A stretch of 64,000 bases of DNA from Stenopsyche tienmushanensis. Taxonomy: Eukaryota > Arthropoda > Insecta > Trichoptera > Stenopsychidae. Below the pieces are notes generated by a model that did not search any database, was not told the origin of the DNA, and worked only from the letters and a program-made list of their open reading frames with translations. This document shows, piece after piece, positions 32,241 through 45,160 of this stretch; positions within the stretch are counted from its first letter, which is position 1; every line of letters starts with the position of its first letter. The translations under genes were made by a program, and so were the position numbers. The DNA lies in the NCBI GenBank assembly GCA_008973525.1, contig WACJ01000305.1, positions 62,001-126,000 on the forward strand, given 5' to 3'.

Positions 32241-34320
32241 CATGATTGAGTACTTTTTTCTACTTCATTTAGGGTCGTTTTTTCGCAATTTTTTTCGACA
32301 AACACACCAATAATATCATATAATATTTGCTACTGATGATTCGTTCTTTCCCAAGGTAATCGATTAATAAAATACCGCGCGCATCCCAAAATACGGATCA
32401 CTAACGAGTGATGTGTTAATCCTCAATTATATTTTTCTTAGAACATCTTGTCATGTTCTCCAAGATTTAATATTACTTCACTGAAATTGAATGTAATCAA
32501 GCAAATTTAATTGATGTTTTAATTTTCTTAGAATTACATGATTGCTTTTGGGCAAAATTTTCCTTGAGCGATATCCAAAGATTTTCAACAAGGATATCAG
32601 GAATTTTATATCAAGAAGTCAGTGTATTTTTCTGTTTTAGCTAATCTAAATGATTATGTAAGTTACTTATATAATTGATTGTTATTGGACTATTGATCCA
32701 CGAGATCTATTAATCATCTCAGATAATTGTTTATTCTATAAAAATTCTATAGCAAATAAATTTATGGCTCAATCTAATGATTTATGAATTAATTTATGCA
32801 GCTTTCTCAGGGCACAGTAGAAAAATTGTCGCAGCATAGTTCGCAGATACATGTTTAATAACAATATATCAAATTAAGTAATAAAACTGTTTAAGCGTTG
32901 AAAAATACAGACTTTCGATTTACAAATAAAATAAAATGAGCATAATTTACGACATAAAAAAACTCGAAAGACTAGAAAGACAGCTTAATGAATTTCTCAC
33001 GTAATGACTGCAAGTTATAGAAATTATTACAGTTTTAATAGCTTATCGACGTCGTCTGCAACTAACGAGACTATCTATGAGGAAGCTATTAGTCCGACCT
33101 GAGAAGAAACATCGTTTAATATCGATCTTTACACTGTACAGATTGCGGCTTGTAAAAACATAAAACTGATTGGATGTCGTAAAACTCCTCGTCCGAAAAT
33201 AATTAAGACGTCCCGTACTTGGACGGCTTTCGTCCGATGTCATATACGATGGACGCGCAAAAAAATCGTTAATGTCCGTCAAATTAAAAGATGGAATTCG
33301 ACAGCCAATTTCGCCGGGTAAATTTACAGGCCACGATAAGCGACCTCTCGAAGCTGTCCGGTCGGGCTTTTAGCAACCGGGTATAAAAGTATAAATCTCG
33401 CCTCAAAGTGAGACGTTCAAAATAATTGAATAATGGAATACAGCATCTTAATTAATGTAATGGGAATTCGTTATTCACGAAGTGATGGGGTTTCACGACG
33501 GAGATGCGAAGGTGTGATCTCATCAGAAATTCAGAGCTGCCGTTTTCGATCTTGCCCAATCGACCATCTCTCCGAGCGATTCAACGCCTAACAAAAACTT
33601 CGATTCAATTTTAATGAAAAATGTGTAAAAATATCGATTTGGCAACCCTGGTCAGCAATTGTTTTGCATTACAATGCATTTGAAACTAACGCCAGTGTTT
33701 TTATACCAAAACAATCCTTATGGACAAAGAAAATATATTAAATAATGTTGAAAGTTGCATGCATATATTTTATATTGACTTTAAACTACGGTGTAAATCG
33801 GCATAAAGCTTTTTTATTTTGCAAACGGGAATAAATATAATTATATTTTTAAATTTAATTTAAATTAAAATTGTAAGTCTGCAGTAATTAACATATCTTA
33901 AAATTACGAAATCAAAATAAAGTCAACATTATTAAAGTGAAACTTTTCTTTAACAATTGAAAGAAAATAAATACATAAAATCATTTTTCCTAGGAGTCAA
34001 AAACTGCTGCAAAAAATTTTTTTCAAAAATTTTTCAAAAATCTATAGGACAGATTTGAGGAATGCCAGCAACGAGATGGCGTAAATTTGGAAAATATTAT
34101 TTTAAAAAAAATAATCTTTCAAGATATTTTTGTTCTTTTGCATAAATATATTTTTTTTCATGGTTATTTTAAAAGTGCAAAGATGTATGATCTATATTAT
34201 TATTTGACAAATCTTGCTTGGTAGTTAGATTTTTAATTAAATTTTTAAAAAAAATTAATCTTTGTTTTTAGTATACAGATCAAGCCTTCAGCAATGAGTA
34301 GTGTGACCATATACTCAAGT
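32241..34320. other. inferred intron, no feature seen
   Basis: AT-rich sequence; no exon or recognised transposon. Confidence 0.4.
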
Positions 34321-34321
34321 A

Positions 34322-34936
34322 CACTTAAACCTTTTTTTGTGCGGAAGATGCGTTCCGCGGAAAATCGCACAAAAAAAGCTGTGTCTCACATAGAAAAAAT
34401 GAAGATGGGTTCCATGGATTTTAAAAATCGTATAACTTTGAAACAGCTATATAAAAAATATCCAAAATCGCATAAAAAAAGTTAATAAAAATACAGGAAA
34501 ACAATAAGGCAATTAAAAAATAGCGATTTTGGTAGCATTTAAAGTACGTTTTGTATCATTGGTAAAATTTTAAGAATGTCTGACATCTAGCATCTCAAAT
34601 GCCAGACATCCACTAGAGAAATACCAATTATTTTAATTACAAACTATCATCGTTGTGATTTTCGATATTACTCAAAATCGCTTGTTTCGGAAGAAATAGT
34701 ACACCCAGTGTCAATCTCATCATTTTTCTGTGTAGATTTTCTCTTTCCAACAATATAATTCATAATTAGCAAGGTTTTCACTAAGGGGTGATTGTAATTC
34801 AACGATAGCAGATGCAATATGATTTAAACAGACCCAAATATATTTTTTTTAAATTTCGGTTAGTATTGATGCTACGTACACTTTATGAAATTAAAAAAAA
34901 CCGCATAACTTCGAAATCGCACAAAAAGAGGTTTGA
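34322..34936. mobile_element. pogo/Tigger-like MITE, copy A
   Basis: The left end CACTTAAACCTTTTTTTGTG is preceded by TA; the right end is the complement of the family terminus (CGCACAAAAAGAGGTTTGA). The minus strand keeps a short frame beginning MNYIVGKRKSTQKND (about 34660-34770). The subterminal motif GCGTTCCGCGGAAAATCGCA recalls pogo-type ends. Confidence 0.72.
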
Positions 34937-37900
34937 CCTTTTTTAAAGCTGATATAAAATATTTTTCGATTTTGGAATCATTAAATATTATTTTTTAAAT
35001 ATATTAAATTATATAATATATATTTTGGACAGCCCTTTTGATTACAATTGAAAATTTCATGATTCAAGCTGTAAACTATCTACCAAATTTATTTTATTAT
35101 AGTAAACTGGCGTAAATTATTTTAATATTAATTATTTTTATCATATTTGCAGTATTGATGTTTGTTGAATATCAGGTTCATAATAAACAAAAAGAATCTC
35201 AGCACATCATACATTGTAACTGAATACGCTCAATATATAAGAAAAATCGATGAGATAACGGCTTCATAATTTCCTCATAAACACGCATAGCATTACGGAG
35301 TGTTAAGCGTGTATACACAACCGAAAATATCAAAAATCAACTGTCTTAAGAAGCTGACATCCGACCTATCACGTGCCATTTTAAAGCCGCCTGTAAATAT
35401 TTTTTTTTTTCGAATTTTATGGATGTTTTAACGCAATTTAAATGTGTTTGCGCGTACGTAAATTGTGAAATCATAAGTGCTTTCGTTGGCGATCGTCTCA
35501 ATATATTTCGGTTCAATTTGCGCTTATTTTCTTAAGACAATTCACGGGAAGATCGCTTCTAATCCGGCGGAGCGTTTGCAGTCAATTATGCGGAATAATA
35601 TTTATGCCCACCTCACGGGTTGCACATACATAATAAAACTGTGCATAAGCAAGAAAATGTACGTACGTCGGATCGGCAGCTGTAAATCGCCGTAATTTAT
35701 GGCAACTCTATACGTGGATAAAAATTAACAAGTAAAAAAGGGAAAGTACGCTTCGAATGCGCTTTTCTTCGGTTTCATATCGGACACTTAGGTCGTTTAG
35801 ATAAGCTTTTCGTTTAGTTCTTTTTTTGACGTAATGTCCGACAAACGAGGTTCTTGCGTGGACTTTTTTATTCATATATTATGTCCATCGCAATCGATTG
35901 AATAATTTATAAAGTTGCCACCGTCGAAGAGTTATGAGCTGATAATTGATAAGGATGTCGGTTGACAAGCGCAACTAATCACGGTCATTTTGGGTGCTTT
36001 GATCGATTGCAGCTTTTCTTTGCCTAAACAATATTTTTAATGGCGTCAATAATATCTTAAATTTACGATCTTCATTTGCGAATACAGTTTCTCCGGCGGA
36101 CCGAAAGTCACGTCGGTGGAGACAAATTTATGTGCCGAAATTACATTAAGACCACAAAGGAAATCCATAAATCTAATAAACGGCCGCGTCCAAAGAAATG
36201 CAAATGGCGCTTTTTCCACCGTTTTGTTTCGGATCTATACGACATTCATCGTAAATATTTTCACCGCCATTGTGAGTTTCCGTGAAAACATTAAGACGAA
36301 ATTATTTATGGCCTTTTTATCGCCTCCATTGATAATATCGTGTGTGCCGATTATACTTTATTATACCGTCTCGAGCTGTCGGAAACTGGAAGTGCTTCTC
36401 AAACGGCAGAAAAACATTATATACCATGACGAAAAAAGGTATTTGATCCGACAACGGTAAGAATCAGACAATCTAATTGATTCGTCGAGAGCCTACTTAA
36501 AAATGGATACAAAGATTCACATAATAATTTGAAATAGCGACGACTATTATAATATTTATCTAGGGTAGATTTTTGACATGTCGAAGAACACATTAAATGA
36601 TCAATGCATTTTGAGATCACGTTTTTTACAGAAGGCAATGGGAAACCACCACATTAAATCCTTTCCCTGTATAAGATCTCCTATGGAGATCCCCTATGTC
36701 CGATAACAGATATGGCACATTAAAGATTTATGCTTTGATGGATGTCATAAGGACTTTAAAGAAAGAAAGCTGCTCTATATTGTTAATATGCTTATTCTTC
36801 AATCAAACATAATTAAATAATGATTTGATACTCCTGAATCGTTAATATTTTTCTGGAAAAGATTCAAATGTTTGAGCTCATAAATTAAGCCGATAAATTG
36901 AGCTGAACATCATCTACATAATTTTTAAATTGGCACCGAAATCAACGGCTTAACATCTTTAATGAGCTGAAGTTAGTAACACTTAATCTGGCAAATTATG
37001 TACACAAATTTAACCATAACCAATCCAATTTATCTTTCAGACTTTTTGAAATAATTTGATCTTTCTTAAATGTTTAGAACGCCTTTCATATTTCCTCAAA
37101 TTTGAGAGCTGCACTCTAAGTGATGGTCTTACTTTCATTGTTAAATCACTTTCATTTGGGATGATTTTTTCGCAATTTAATGCCTCGTATTAAGTGTTTA
37201 CTGTATGATGATCATTTGATGCGAGCACAATAGCCTGACATAACGATGACACAATCTCATGCAATCAATTTCAATTCTGATGCAATTACTATGTCGGGAA
37301 GAAGCAAGTACATTTTCTCCAAGGTGGTCTCATAGCATCGGCCAAAATTTTATATAATTTAGAATCCATCTTTATGGCGTTTTTTGAATGATTAATGCAG
37401 CCATTAGCGAAAAGAGACTTCCATAAATGTCCATAGAAAAAATCATTGAATCAAAGATCGATCGATATTTGAATACTCTATTTATAATGCTTTTTGTTCG
37501 TGCGTCAATGAAAAAATAATGCTCATTTTCATTAATATTGATAGTGTAATAATTATGCGTTTTTAGAGTCTATGTTAATTTTGCGGCGTAAAAAATATTT
37601 TTTGCCCAGCATACATCATTCGAGTAATACAGGTGTTCAAAGTGGAGGAAAAAAAGAAACATTTGAGAGCTTCAGAGGCAGTAAATAAAAATCGTCTTTA
37701 AACGCTCATTTGAATAGCCAATGGCTCCGATGATTGCCCGTTGATCACGAACGACCCGGCGATTATATATAGCGCACCAAATTTATGTATTTGTATGTAA
37801 ATATCATCACTCTTTTTACGCCTTTTTTATTGGCCACGATAGCACATATATATTTGTCATACGGGCGATCAAAACTTATCCCAAGCGTTGGGAAATATTT

Positions 37901-38953
37901 AACGATAAGCAGAACGGAAGCGATCACTTTACAGTTTCCAATTATTATTATGCATATTCATAAAATATGTATTTTATTGAAATCCAATCGTTTTGGCCGA
38001 CGTAAATTTATATGTGAATTTCGTGTCGAATCTATACATCCAAGTTTGGCATGGATTGCATATGAATTGGATTTGCATGGAAATTTTTGTCCGGAGATGA
38101 AATGGATTCGATTTAAAATTAAGATACAAGTATATGACTATTTATTCACTTTGAGAGAAAGAAAGCGTCCACTTCGAAGCAATAATATGTAAAATCAGAT
38201 ACATACAATGAAATTTAATAAAATCGAATGACGAAGACGATACCGATAATGATGATGACAATGATGTTTTTTTTTTAATGGCGAAAAATTATATAGCTTT
38301 ATTAGGGATCGTGGATCAGTTTTAAAGTAACAGTTTTGATTGTACGTACTATACTTAAAAGCATATCATCATGACGAGTGGATATTACACCATGAGATTT
38401 AATAATCAATTTGATTAGATTATAATTTAGTTTTAATATTATGATATCATATTGTAAATAAAGAAATGAATTCAATTAGATGACGTTATATCAATTTTTC
38501 GTTAAAGTTGTGACTTAATAATTATTTAGAATTTGATTACCATGTAAAACATGCAAAGGTTTCCTATTAACAATACGTTTAAAAGTATCGGCAGAATTAA
38601 AGTGTGCTAAAAAATAGCATTAAAAGCTATTGCCGCCATTTATAACAATTTTTGAGGCCTGTAAATAAATATCATATAAATGTCTTATACTTACAAGACT
38701 GAGACTATGTTGTAGCTGCTTATAATAAATACGTACTGCAATGCTTTGAAAGTTGCAATACTTCAATCAAATTTTCGCGCCACAACGTTAACCAAGTCTA
38801 TCGAAGCCCTAAACAACTTGTATCGAAAGTAGACGATGTTTATTTAACAATAAGTAACGTAAACTACTTAAAGATGAAAAAAACCAGCTTTGTAGATTTT
38901 AATTTAAAGCCCGTATGTACAATTATTCAGATTTCGAAAACTGTGATTGATGT
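34937..38953. other. inferred intron, no supported feature
   Basis: Contains a 135-codon + strand frame (37785-38192) and a 114-codon one (36116-36460). Neither has a domain, splice context or coding-like composition, so I leave both out as genes. Confidence 0.4.
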
Positions 38954-39885
38954 CGAACCTCTTTTTGTGCGATTCTTTTTTGTACGAATTCGAAGTTATG
39001 CGATTTTTTTGTACGAATTCGAAGTTATGCAATTTTTTTTGATTTCATAAAGATAAAGTATCGAGATATTTTGGATAAAATAGGAAATAAATCATCAACA
39101 CTAACCGAAATTTGGAAAAAATTATAATTTGGGTATATGAAAACCATATTGCATCTGCTATCACGTAACATACGATCACGCCATTTATTCTAGTTTAGAA
39201 TTTTGAAAAAAATGTTTTTTTTGCATTTTTCCAAAAATACATCATCTAAAGGAATTTTCAAAATTCCAGCTACTTACGGAGTTACAGCTAATTTAGTGAG
39301 GTGGCAACATGGCCTGTTCTACCATAATGAAATCTTTTAACGTGTTTAAACTACTTTTTTCAACACGGTTGACATCATATCTCAAGTTTTAATTAACTAA
39401 TTTACTTCAAACTGGATAAGAATCATTTCTATATAATCCTCTATTATTCCTACCAGATTTATGTCAAAATTTATTTTTAAACTATTAAAAAAAATTAAAA
39501 CTGTGACGAAATAAAGCCAAAAAATGACTTGACTGATTTTTTTAAACTGTCGTCATTTTTGTCGTGATTTTTTTTTTGAGTTAGTGACTATAGTAACATC
39601 TTCACTAATTATGAATTATATTGTTGAAAAGAGAAAATCTACACAAAACAATGATGATATTGACACTGGGTATACTATTTCTTCCGAAGAAGAGAGTGGT
39701 TTTGAGTCTTATCGACTTTTTGTTAACTTTTTTTGTACGATTTTGGATATATTTTATATAGCTGTTTCAAAGTTATGCGGTTTTCAAAATCCATGAAAAG
39801 TATCTCCATTTTTTCTATGTAAGTCATAGTTTTTTTGTGCGATTTTTCGCGGAACGCATCTATCGCACAAAAAAAGGTTTAAGTG
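38954..39885. mobile_element. pogo/Tigger-like MITE, copy B (longest)
   Basis: Runs from GAACCTCTTTTTGTGCGAT to AAAAAAAGGTTTAAGTG and is followed by TA. Inverted relative to copies A and C. Near the left end a segment of about 30 bp (TGTACGAATTCGAAGTTATG) is duplicated in tandem (about 38983-39040). The + strand carries the family's conserved short frame (MNYIVEKRKSTQNNDDIDTG at about 39611, followed by YTISSEEES). Confidence 0.75.
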
Positions 39886-41558
39886 TAAGTTGAGAAAAAT
39901 AAATTTTAGTGTTCCCCAACTACACCTAAATGGATTTCACAATGATAAAGACTTGATTTTTCATTGCTTTCCATATATTTTGAATTTCTTACCTGTGATG
40001 GTGATTAATATAATATTAATTTTTGCTCTCTACTGTAAAGTTATAGTCTTTTAAATACAAAAAAAAGTTAATCCAAAACCATTTTCTCAATATATATTAT
40101 TCTCAAATTAATCGATTTTTCTTACACCAATAAATTTGTTATATATAATTTGTAACATAACTTAACTGTATATATTAAAATTATTATATTTTGTAACGCG
40201 TCTTTACAAAGTTTACGTATATTTCACGTGCTTATCATTTTGCTCTCCGTGTAATGATCACCTGAGTGAGCGCTTTTGAAATTGACGCCCGGATGCCATA
40301 TAGCCTTTCTTATACCTCCGGAAGCTGTCGAGGATCAATACAAACGATCCTTTCGAAAATTGTTTAATAAGTGGACAATAAAACGATGCTTTATGATACG
40401 ATCGTGGGCAGAGTGAAAGAAAGATACAAGATGTAAAGTGCTTTCTTGATTTAACGATTATATCTTTATTATGGAGAGCTATTCCGAGCCAGACCCCCTG
40501 CAATTCGATACATAAACTAGCAACTGTCGTATAAGAGAGATTCAATTAACGGATTGAGATAAACATTTAAAAAATACCATGCCAAATCGACGTGATATTA
40601 TAATTAATTGAACGCCAATAATAAGACGAATTGTTTAATTAAATATGTATTTATTTAGTAAAATGGATGCAATCAATATGATTACATCCATGCAATTTAT
40701 TATGAAAATACTAATTGTTATGCAATAACATTATTCATGCGATTGTTTAATAATATTTCCATTGTGTAAAGTCTTTGAACTTTGGTAAATAAATATTAAT
40801 GATTCAAAAAAAGCCTTGAACGTGTCACTTTCTTTGATGACAAGCGATGACCCGTCGCTATTAAATTAAAAAAAAACTTATATCAAAGGTCAAGCCACAC
40901 CCTCTTAAAACTTGATCTTGCTTTTTATCGTATATTTAGCAAGCCAATTCGAAATCATCGATGGCAAAAAATATTAAATTTGAAGGAAAGCATTATTTGC
41001 GACACTGCCGCACGTAAGATGTAACACCATCGAATGCGGACACCCATAAAAAGTTCCGAGAAAAATACACCCATACGCCACGAAAGGATACAGCGACGCT
41101 GTGTTAATGTTTTTTTTTTAAATTGGGCTATAAAATTGTGTACAAGGAGACAGCGCACGAAAGTGGACGAGTTAAGGCGTAGAAATTGCGCTTTACAAAT
41201 CGGTAATTTAGCACCGGAACGAGTGAAAGTTTCGCCAAATAAAAAATAGTAAGGCCCCGAAATTGAACTTTGGGCCCTTGCGAGATCGAATCGGCCTTGA
41301 TTAATATATGGATGTTCGTATAATGTGATGATTTATTTCGTACGATTAATCAAACATGCGAATCGTTCGGATAATCGACGACGTATACAGAGTGCTTATT
41401 AAGTCATTACACGCGCCTAACTAACGAACCAGATATTCTTACAGGCATATGAGCGCGACGATGATGAAAAATTGGCGTATCGATTCAAAATCTTGCAATC
41501 TGTGGAGTTTTTACATAACACATCACTAAATAAGTGCGTATGACGACATATATATATT
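39886..41558. other. inferred intron, no feature seen
   Basis: No gene or recognised repeat. Confidence 0.4.
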
Positions 41559-42306
41559 CACTTAAACATTTTTTTGTGCGGTAGATGCGTTCCGCAGAAA
41601 ATCGCACATATGCATAGATAAAGTGAAGATGCGTTCCATGGATTTTAAAAACAGCTATATAAAATATATCCAAAATCTTCTTGCATCATTGGTAGAATTT
41701 TAAGAATTTAAGGATGTCTTTCTATATGACTCAAAATCGCTTCTTCAGAAGATATAGTATACCCAGTGTCAATGTCATCATTGTTCTGTGCAGATTTTCT
41801 CTTTCGAACAATATAATTCATAATTAGCAAAGATGTCACTATAGTTCCCAACTCAAAAAAAATAAATTACAAAATGGCGACTGTTTAAAAAATTCAATCA
41901 AGTCAGTTTTTGGCTTTATTTTGTCATAGTTTTAATTTTTTTTAAACAGTTAAAAAATAAATTTTGACATAAATCTGGTAGGAATAATAAGGACTAGTCA
42001 ATTTGCCGTGTCACTAAAATAGCTATAGCTCTGTAAGTAGTTGGAATTTTGGAAACTCCTTTAAAAAACGTATTCTTCAAAAATCTAAACTAAAATAAAG
42101 GGCGTAGTCGTAATTCATCGATAGCAGATGCAATATGATTTATACAGTCCCAAATTATATTTTTATCCAAATTTCGGTTAGTGTTGACGATTTATTTCCT
42201 ATTTTATCCAAAATATCTCGTAACATGCTCTTTAGAAAATTAAAAAAAACCGCATAACTTCGAAATCGCACACAAAAAAAAAATCGCACGAAAAGAGGTT
42301 TGAGTG
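41559..42306. mobile_element. pogo/Tigger-like MITE, copy C
   Basis: Left end CACTTAAACATTTTTTTGTG, right end GAAAAGAGGTTTGAGTG, followed by TA. The minus strand again reads MNYIVRKRKSAQNNDDIDTG then YTISSEE. Same orientation as copy A. Confidence 0.75.
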
Positions 42307-42439
42307 TATATAGTTGTATATTGACAAATCTATATGATTTTTAGGAAGTACCAACCTTGAATAATACATATCAAAATTCCATAACATTCCATAAGGTTTA
42401 GTTCACAAATTACGATGGTTTTAGTGACGCTATTTTATA

Positions 42440-42870
42440 ATTTTCAAAATGAGAAAAATTGTATTTTGTGTGTTGATAAAGCATTGCTTTTTAATGGAGA
42501 AAGAATACCGTTGTAGCAACGTAACGGCTTGTCAAGTGTTATTCGGGACAAATTGTAGAGTCGCCCAAATTTGGCACTGATAGCATACAAAATAGTTTTG
42601 GTCGATCGAAAATCAAAATTACACTTTAAAGATATCAGAAGTCAGTGTATTCATCATTTTGCATAAACATAGATCTGTTTCATGGAGATGAAAACGATTT
42701 TTTCATGCGGTATATGACAATGGATGAAATATGGATTCATCACTATACTTCATATTCTCCGGATCTGACTCCCAGCAATTACTACCTGTTTGCAGACCTA
42801 AAAAGAATGCTCAAGGGAAAGAGATTTGGCTTTAATGATGTTTTGAGTGTTTTATTAGTCGATGTGCTAA
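42440..42870 (+). pseudogene. mariner remnant with catalytic middle deleted
   Basis: The first catalytic block (MTMDEIWIHHYT) runs directly into the third (SYSPDLTPSNYYLFADLKRM, then LKGKRFGFND) in one frame at 42645-42932. The whole second-Asp region is therefore gone. Upstream, a decayed piece (VLVDRKIKI) resembles the N-terminal region. It ends just before the start exon at 42949. Confidence 0.75.
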
Positions 42871-42948
42871 ACTTTCAATACGTTTGTACATACAAGTACA
42901 TATGTATGTTAAATAGATGCAACGCTAAGTAATAGTGCAGTCACGTAC

Positions 42949-43746
42949 CTGATACTTGTACTTGTGATAACCCTTGAGAGAATCGGTGATTTCCAGCGGG
43001 TGATCCGACAGGTATTGAAACCTGTTGCTTCTCAAACTGTGGGAGGCATGCTCCCTGCAACAAGTTTCCACGTTGTTTTCCAGCGAGCTCAAGGCGCATT
43101 CCCTGGCGGCACTGCACTTGAGGGCCGCGTTTGCGAGGCATTTGGCAGTCTTGCTCGGATATTCATAGGCCAGATGACCCACGTCGACTGGATATTCGCC
43201 TTCTTCTATGATGTTCTCTGCTATTGTAGGCAAATTAGCGTTGTTGTTCTGGCACACGTTCGGAGTTGGCGGCCTCATTTTGAAGGATTTTACAGAAAAC
43301 GTGTCCGCGTTGTTCGCGAAACTGCTGATGTTCGGCGTGTACTTCTGTTTTTGGTACGATTCGACGTAGACGGTGTTATCCCTCGGTGTCTGTACGAAGG
43401 AATAAGTCGACGCATTTTCATGAAGGGGCGTCACGCTCTTGAGGTCAATATTTGGACTTAAATCCTGATTTACGGTCGGCGTGTAAGTCGGAATCGTCGA
43501 AGACTTTTCGTATTTATTCTTCGGCAACGGTGCCGAATACGTGTAATGTATGGATTTCGTCGTACCGTATTCTTTCGGGGAGGAAGAATATTGAGTGCCG
43601 ACCGAGGTTTGCTTGTAATGGATGTTCTGCTTGTTCTTTGAGAAGTTATTTTGCGTATTTTTGTTCGACTGGTTGCTATTGTTGGGACTTTTGGCATTCA
43701 ATGTGATAGCTTTGTCCGACTGGACGTTATAATTTCGGCTCACCAT
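42949..43746 (-). CDS. 266-codon start exon, probably the cytoplasmic N-terminus of the corin-like protein
   Basis: The ATG at 43744-43746 has an in-frame TAA six codons upstream (ending 18 bases before it), fixing the start. The frame runs 266 codons to a strong donor, TATCAG|GTACGT, in phase 0. The next minus-strand acceptor with a matching phase is the corin-like transmembrane exon at 17874, also phase 0, so the join is consistent (982 aa in total, about 303 residues cytoplasmic). The protein is Asn, Ser, Thr, Tyr and Lys-rich and disordered-looking. Its last 75 residues are cysteine-bearing (ALKCSAARECALSSLENN, TCCREHASHS) and end in YHKYKYQ. Paired cysteines could be lipidation sites, which is a guess. 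There is no signal peptide or membrane segment of its own, fitting a type II protein's inner tail. The link across a 25-kb intron is inference; the exon itself looks real. Confidence 0.6.
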
Positions 43747-45160
43747 CTTGAACGTGCAGCTTTATGATCTCGCTTTTTAAAAACCACACTTATAAAATAC
43801 CTTAAAGTTTCAGATGCATAATATCTTTAATTCATTTAATTTTTGCATAATATTGTATTTAAGTTCAAACGATTTTTTATTAATACTGAAATTTGATATA
43901 AACTGTTTAGCACTAGATGGTAACGACTATTGGTGGACTTAGATATTAAAGAAAATCGATAAACCTAGCCTTAAAAATGATTTAAAATATTTGATTGGCT
44001 AGCATTAATTATTTTCCTATCCTATAAATTTATACAATAATTAATTTAACCAATCAAAATTAAGCATGCATAAAAGAGCTTATATATTTTGTCTCTTTCA
44101 CGCTTATTAATACTTTCGACGCCATCTTTATGGTGGATTAGCGGGTTGTATTTGGTCGTAATTTTCAATGCACAATATAAATTTCAATCGAGTGCACATA
44201 GATCGTTTAGCATTACGCCAGCTTGTAAACGATTGCATTGACAATGGGCAATATTGTTATTTATCGAGATCGATTCAATCATGCCTCCATGCATTTTCAT
44301 CATCGTCATAGCTAAGCTACAATGATCTTTGAGACGACAATCGCCTTTGTCAAATTATCAAATCGGAATGGTGTGCTAACGGCGAATTAACTCGCGCGAT
44401 TTGCATTCGTTGCAGTTAGCGTGTGCAATTTACAATTTGCAATGCACATATCTTTCGGAAAGATCTAATACGAAATAATGCGCGCACTTTGTATTCAAAT
44501 CGGAGCAACTTCGTAAATCAGCGGCTTAATGGGCAAATTACGCATACATGTGTTATTGTTTTGCGTTTTTTTTCAACTATGTGTTCGCGCATTGTATGTA
44601 TATATCACTTAGGGGGGCTATTAAAACAAGGCTTTGTTCTATCGCGATTATAAATATAAATCAATAGTGCACCAAATCAAGTGTTACCAATTTTCCTCAT
44701 TTATGGACTGATAAATTGGAGCGGTGAGTGTCCACCAAAGCGCAAAAATAAGCATTTAAATTAAATATGCGATGGGAACGTGAATGAAATTGTTGTAGAG
44801 ATTTCTTATTTCATTTTGATACAATAATGAACTTCTCATTCATCAGATTCGAATGTCATGTACTTTTTCATTTGAAATATTTTGAAGGCCAAGGCATTCA
44901 CTAAAAATAATAAAGCTCGAAAGCGAATTTTCAACGAGAATGAAAGCGCGCTATTGAAAGTTCATTAACTGATTCAACGCCATCAAAGGAATCAATCAAT
45001 ATATATGTTTATATTAATTTTATGCATTGAGATAATTTATATGCTCAAATTAAACCAATTTAGACGGTTCGAAAAATCTATTTTTTTTTATTTTATAAAT
45101 TATTAATAAAACTATTCAAGAATATGTTTTCAAAGTTTCATAAAAAAAACGATTTTTTCC
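43747..45160. other. 5' flank of the 266-codon exon
   Basis: Should contain the 5' UTR and promoter of the minus-strand gene if 42949-43746 is its first exon. A minus-strand AAGATGGCGTCG (about 44117-44128) resembles a YY1/Pho-type core promoter site. No other signal stands out. Confidence 0.3.

Noticed and set aside
36116..36460. 114-codon + strand open frame
   Set aside because: No recognisable motif and it overlaps another frame of similar size; likely chance.
37785..38192. 135-codon + strand open frame
   Set aside because: No domain, no splice context, AT-driven composition; likely chance.
42964..43461. 165-codon + strand frame opposite the start exon
   Set aside because: Antisense shadow of the 266-codon minus-strand exon.
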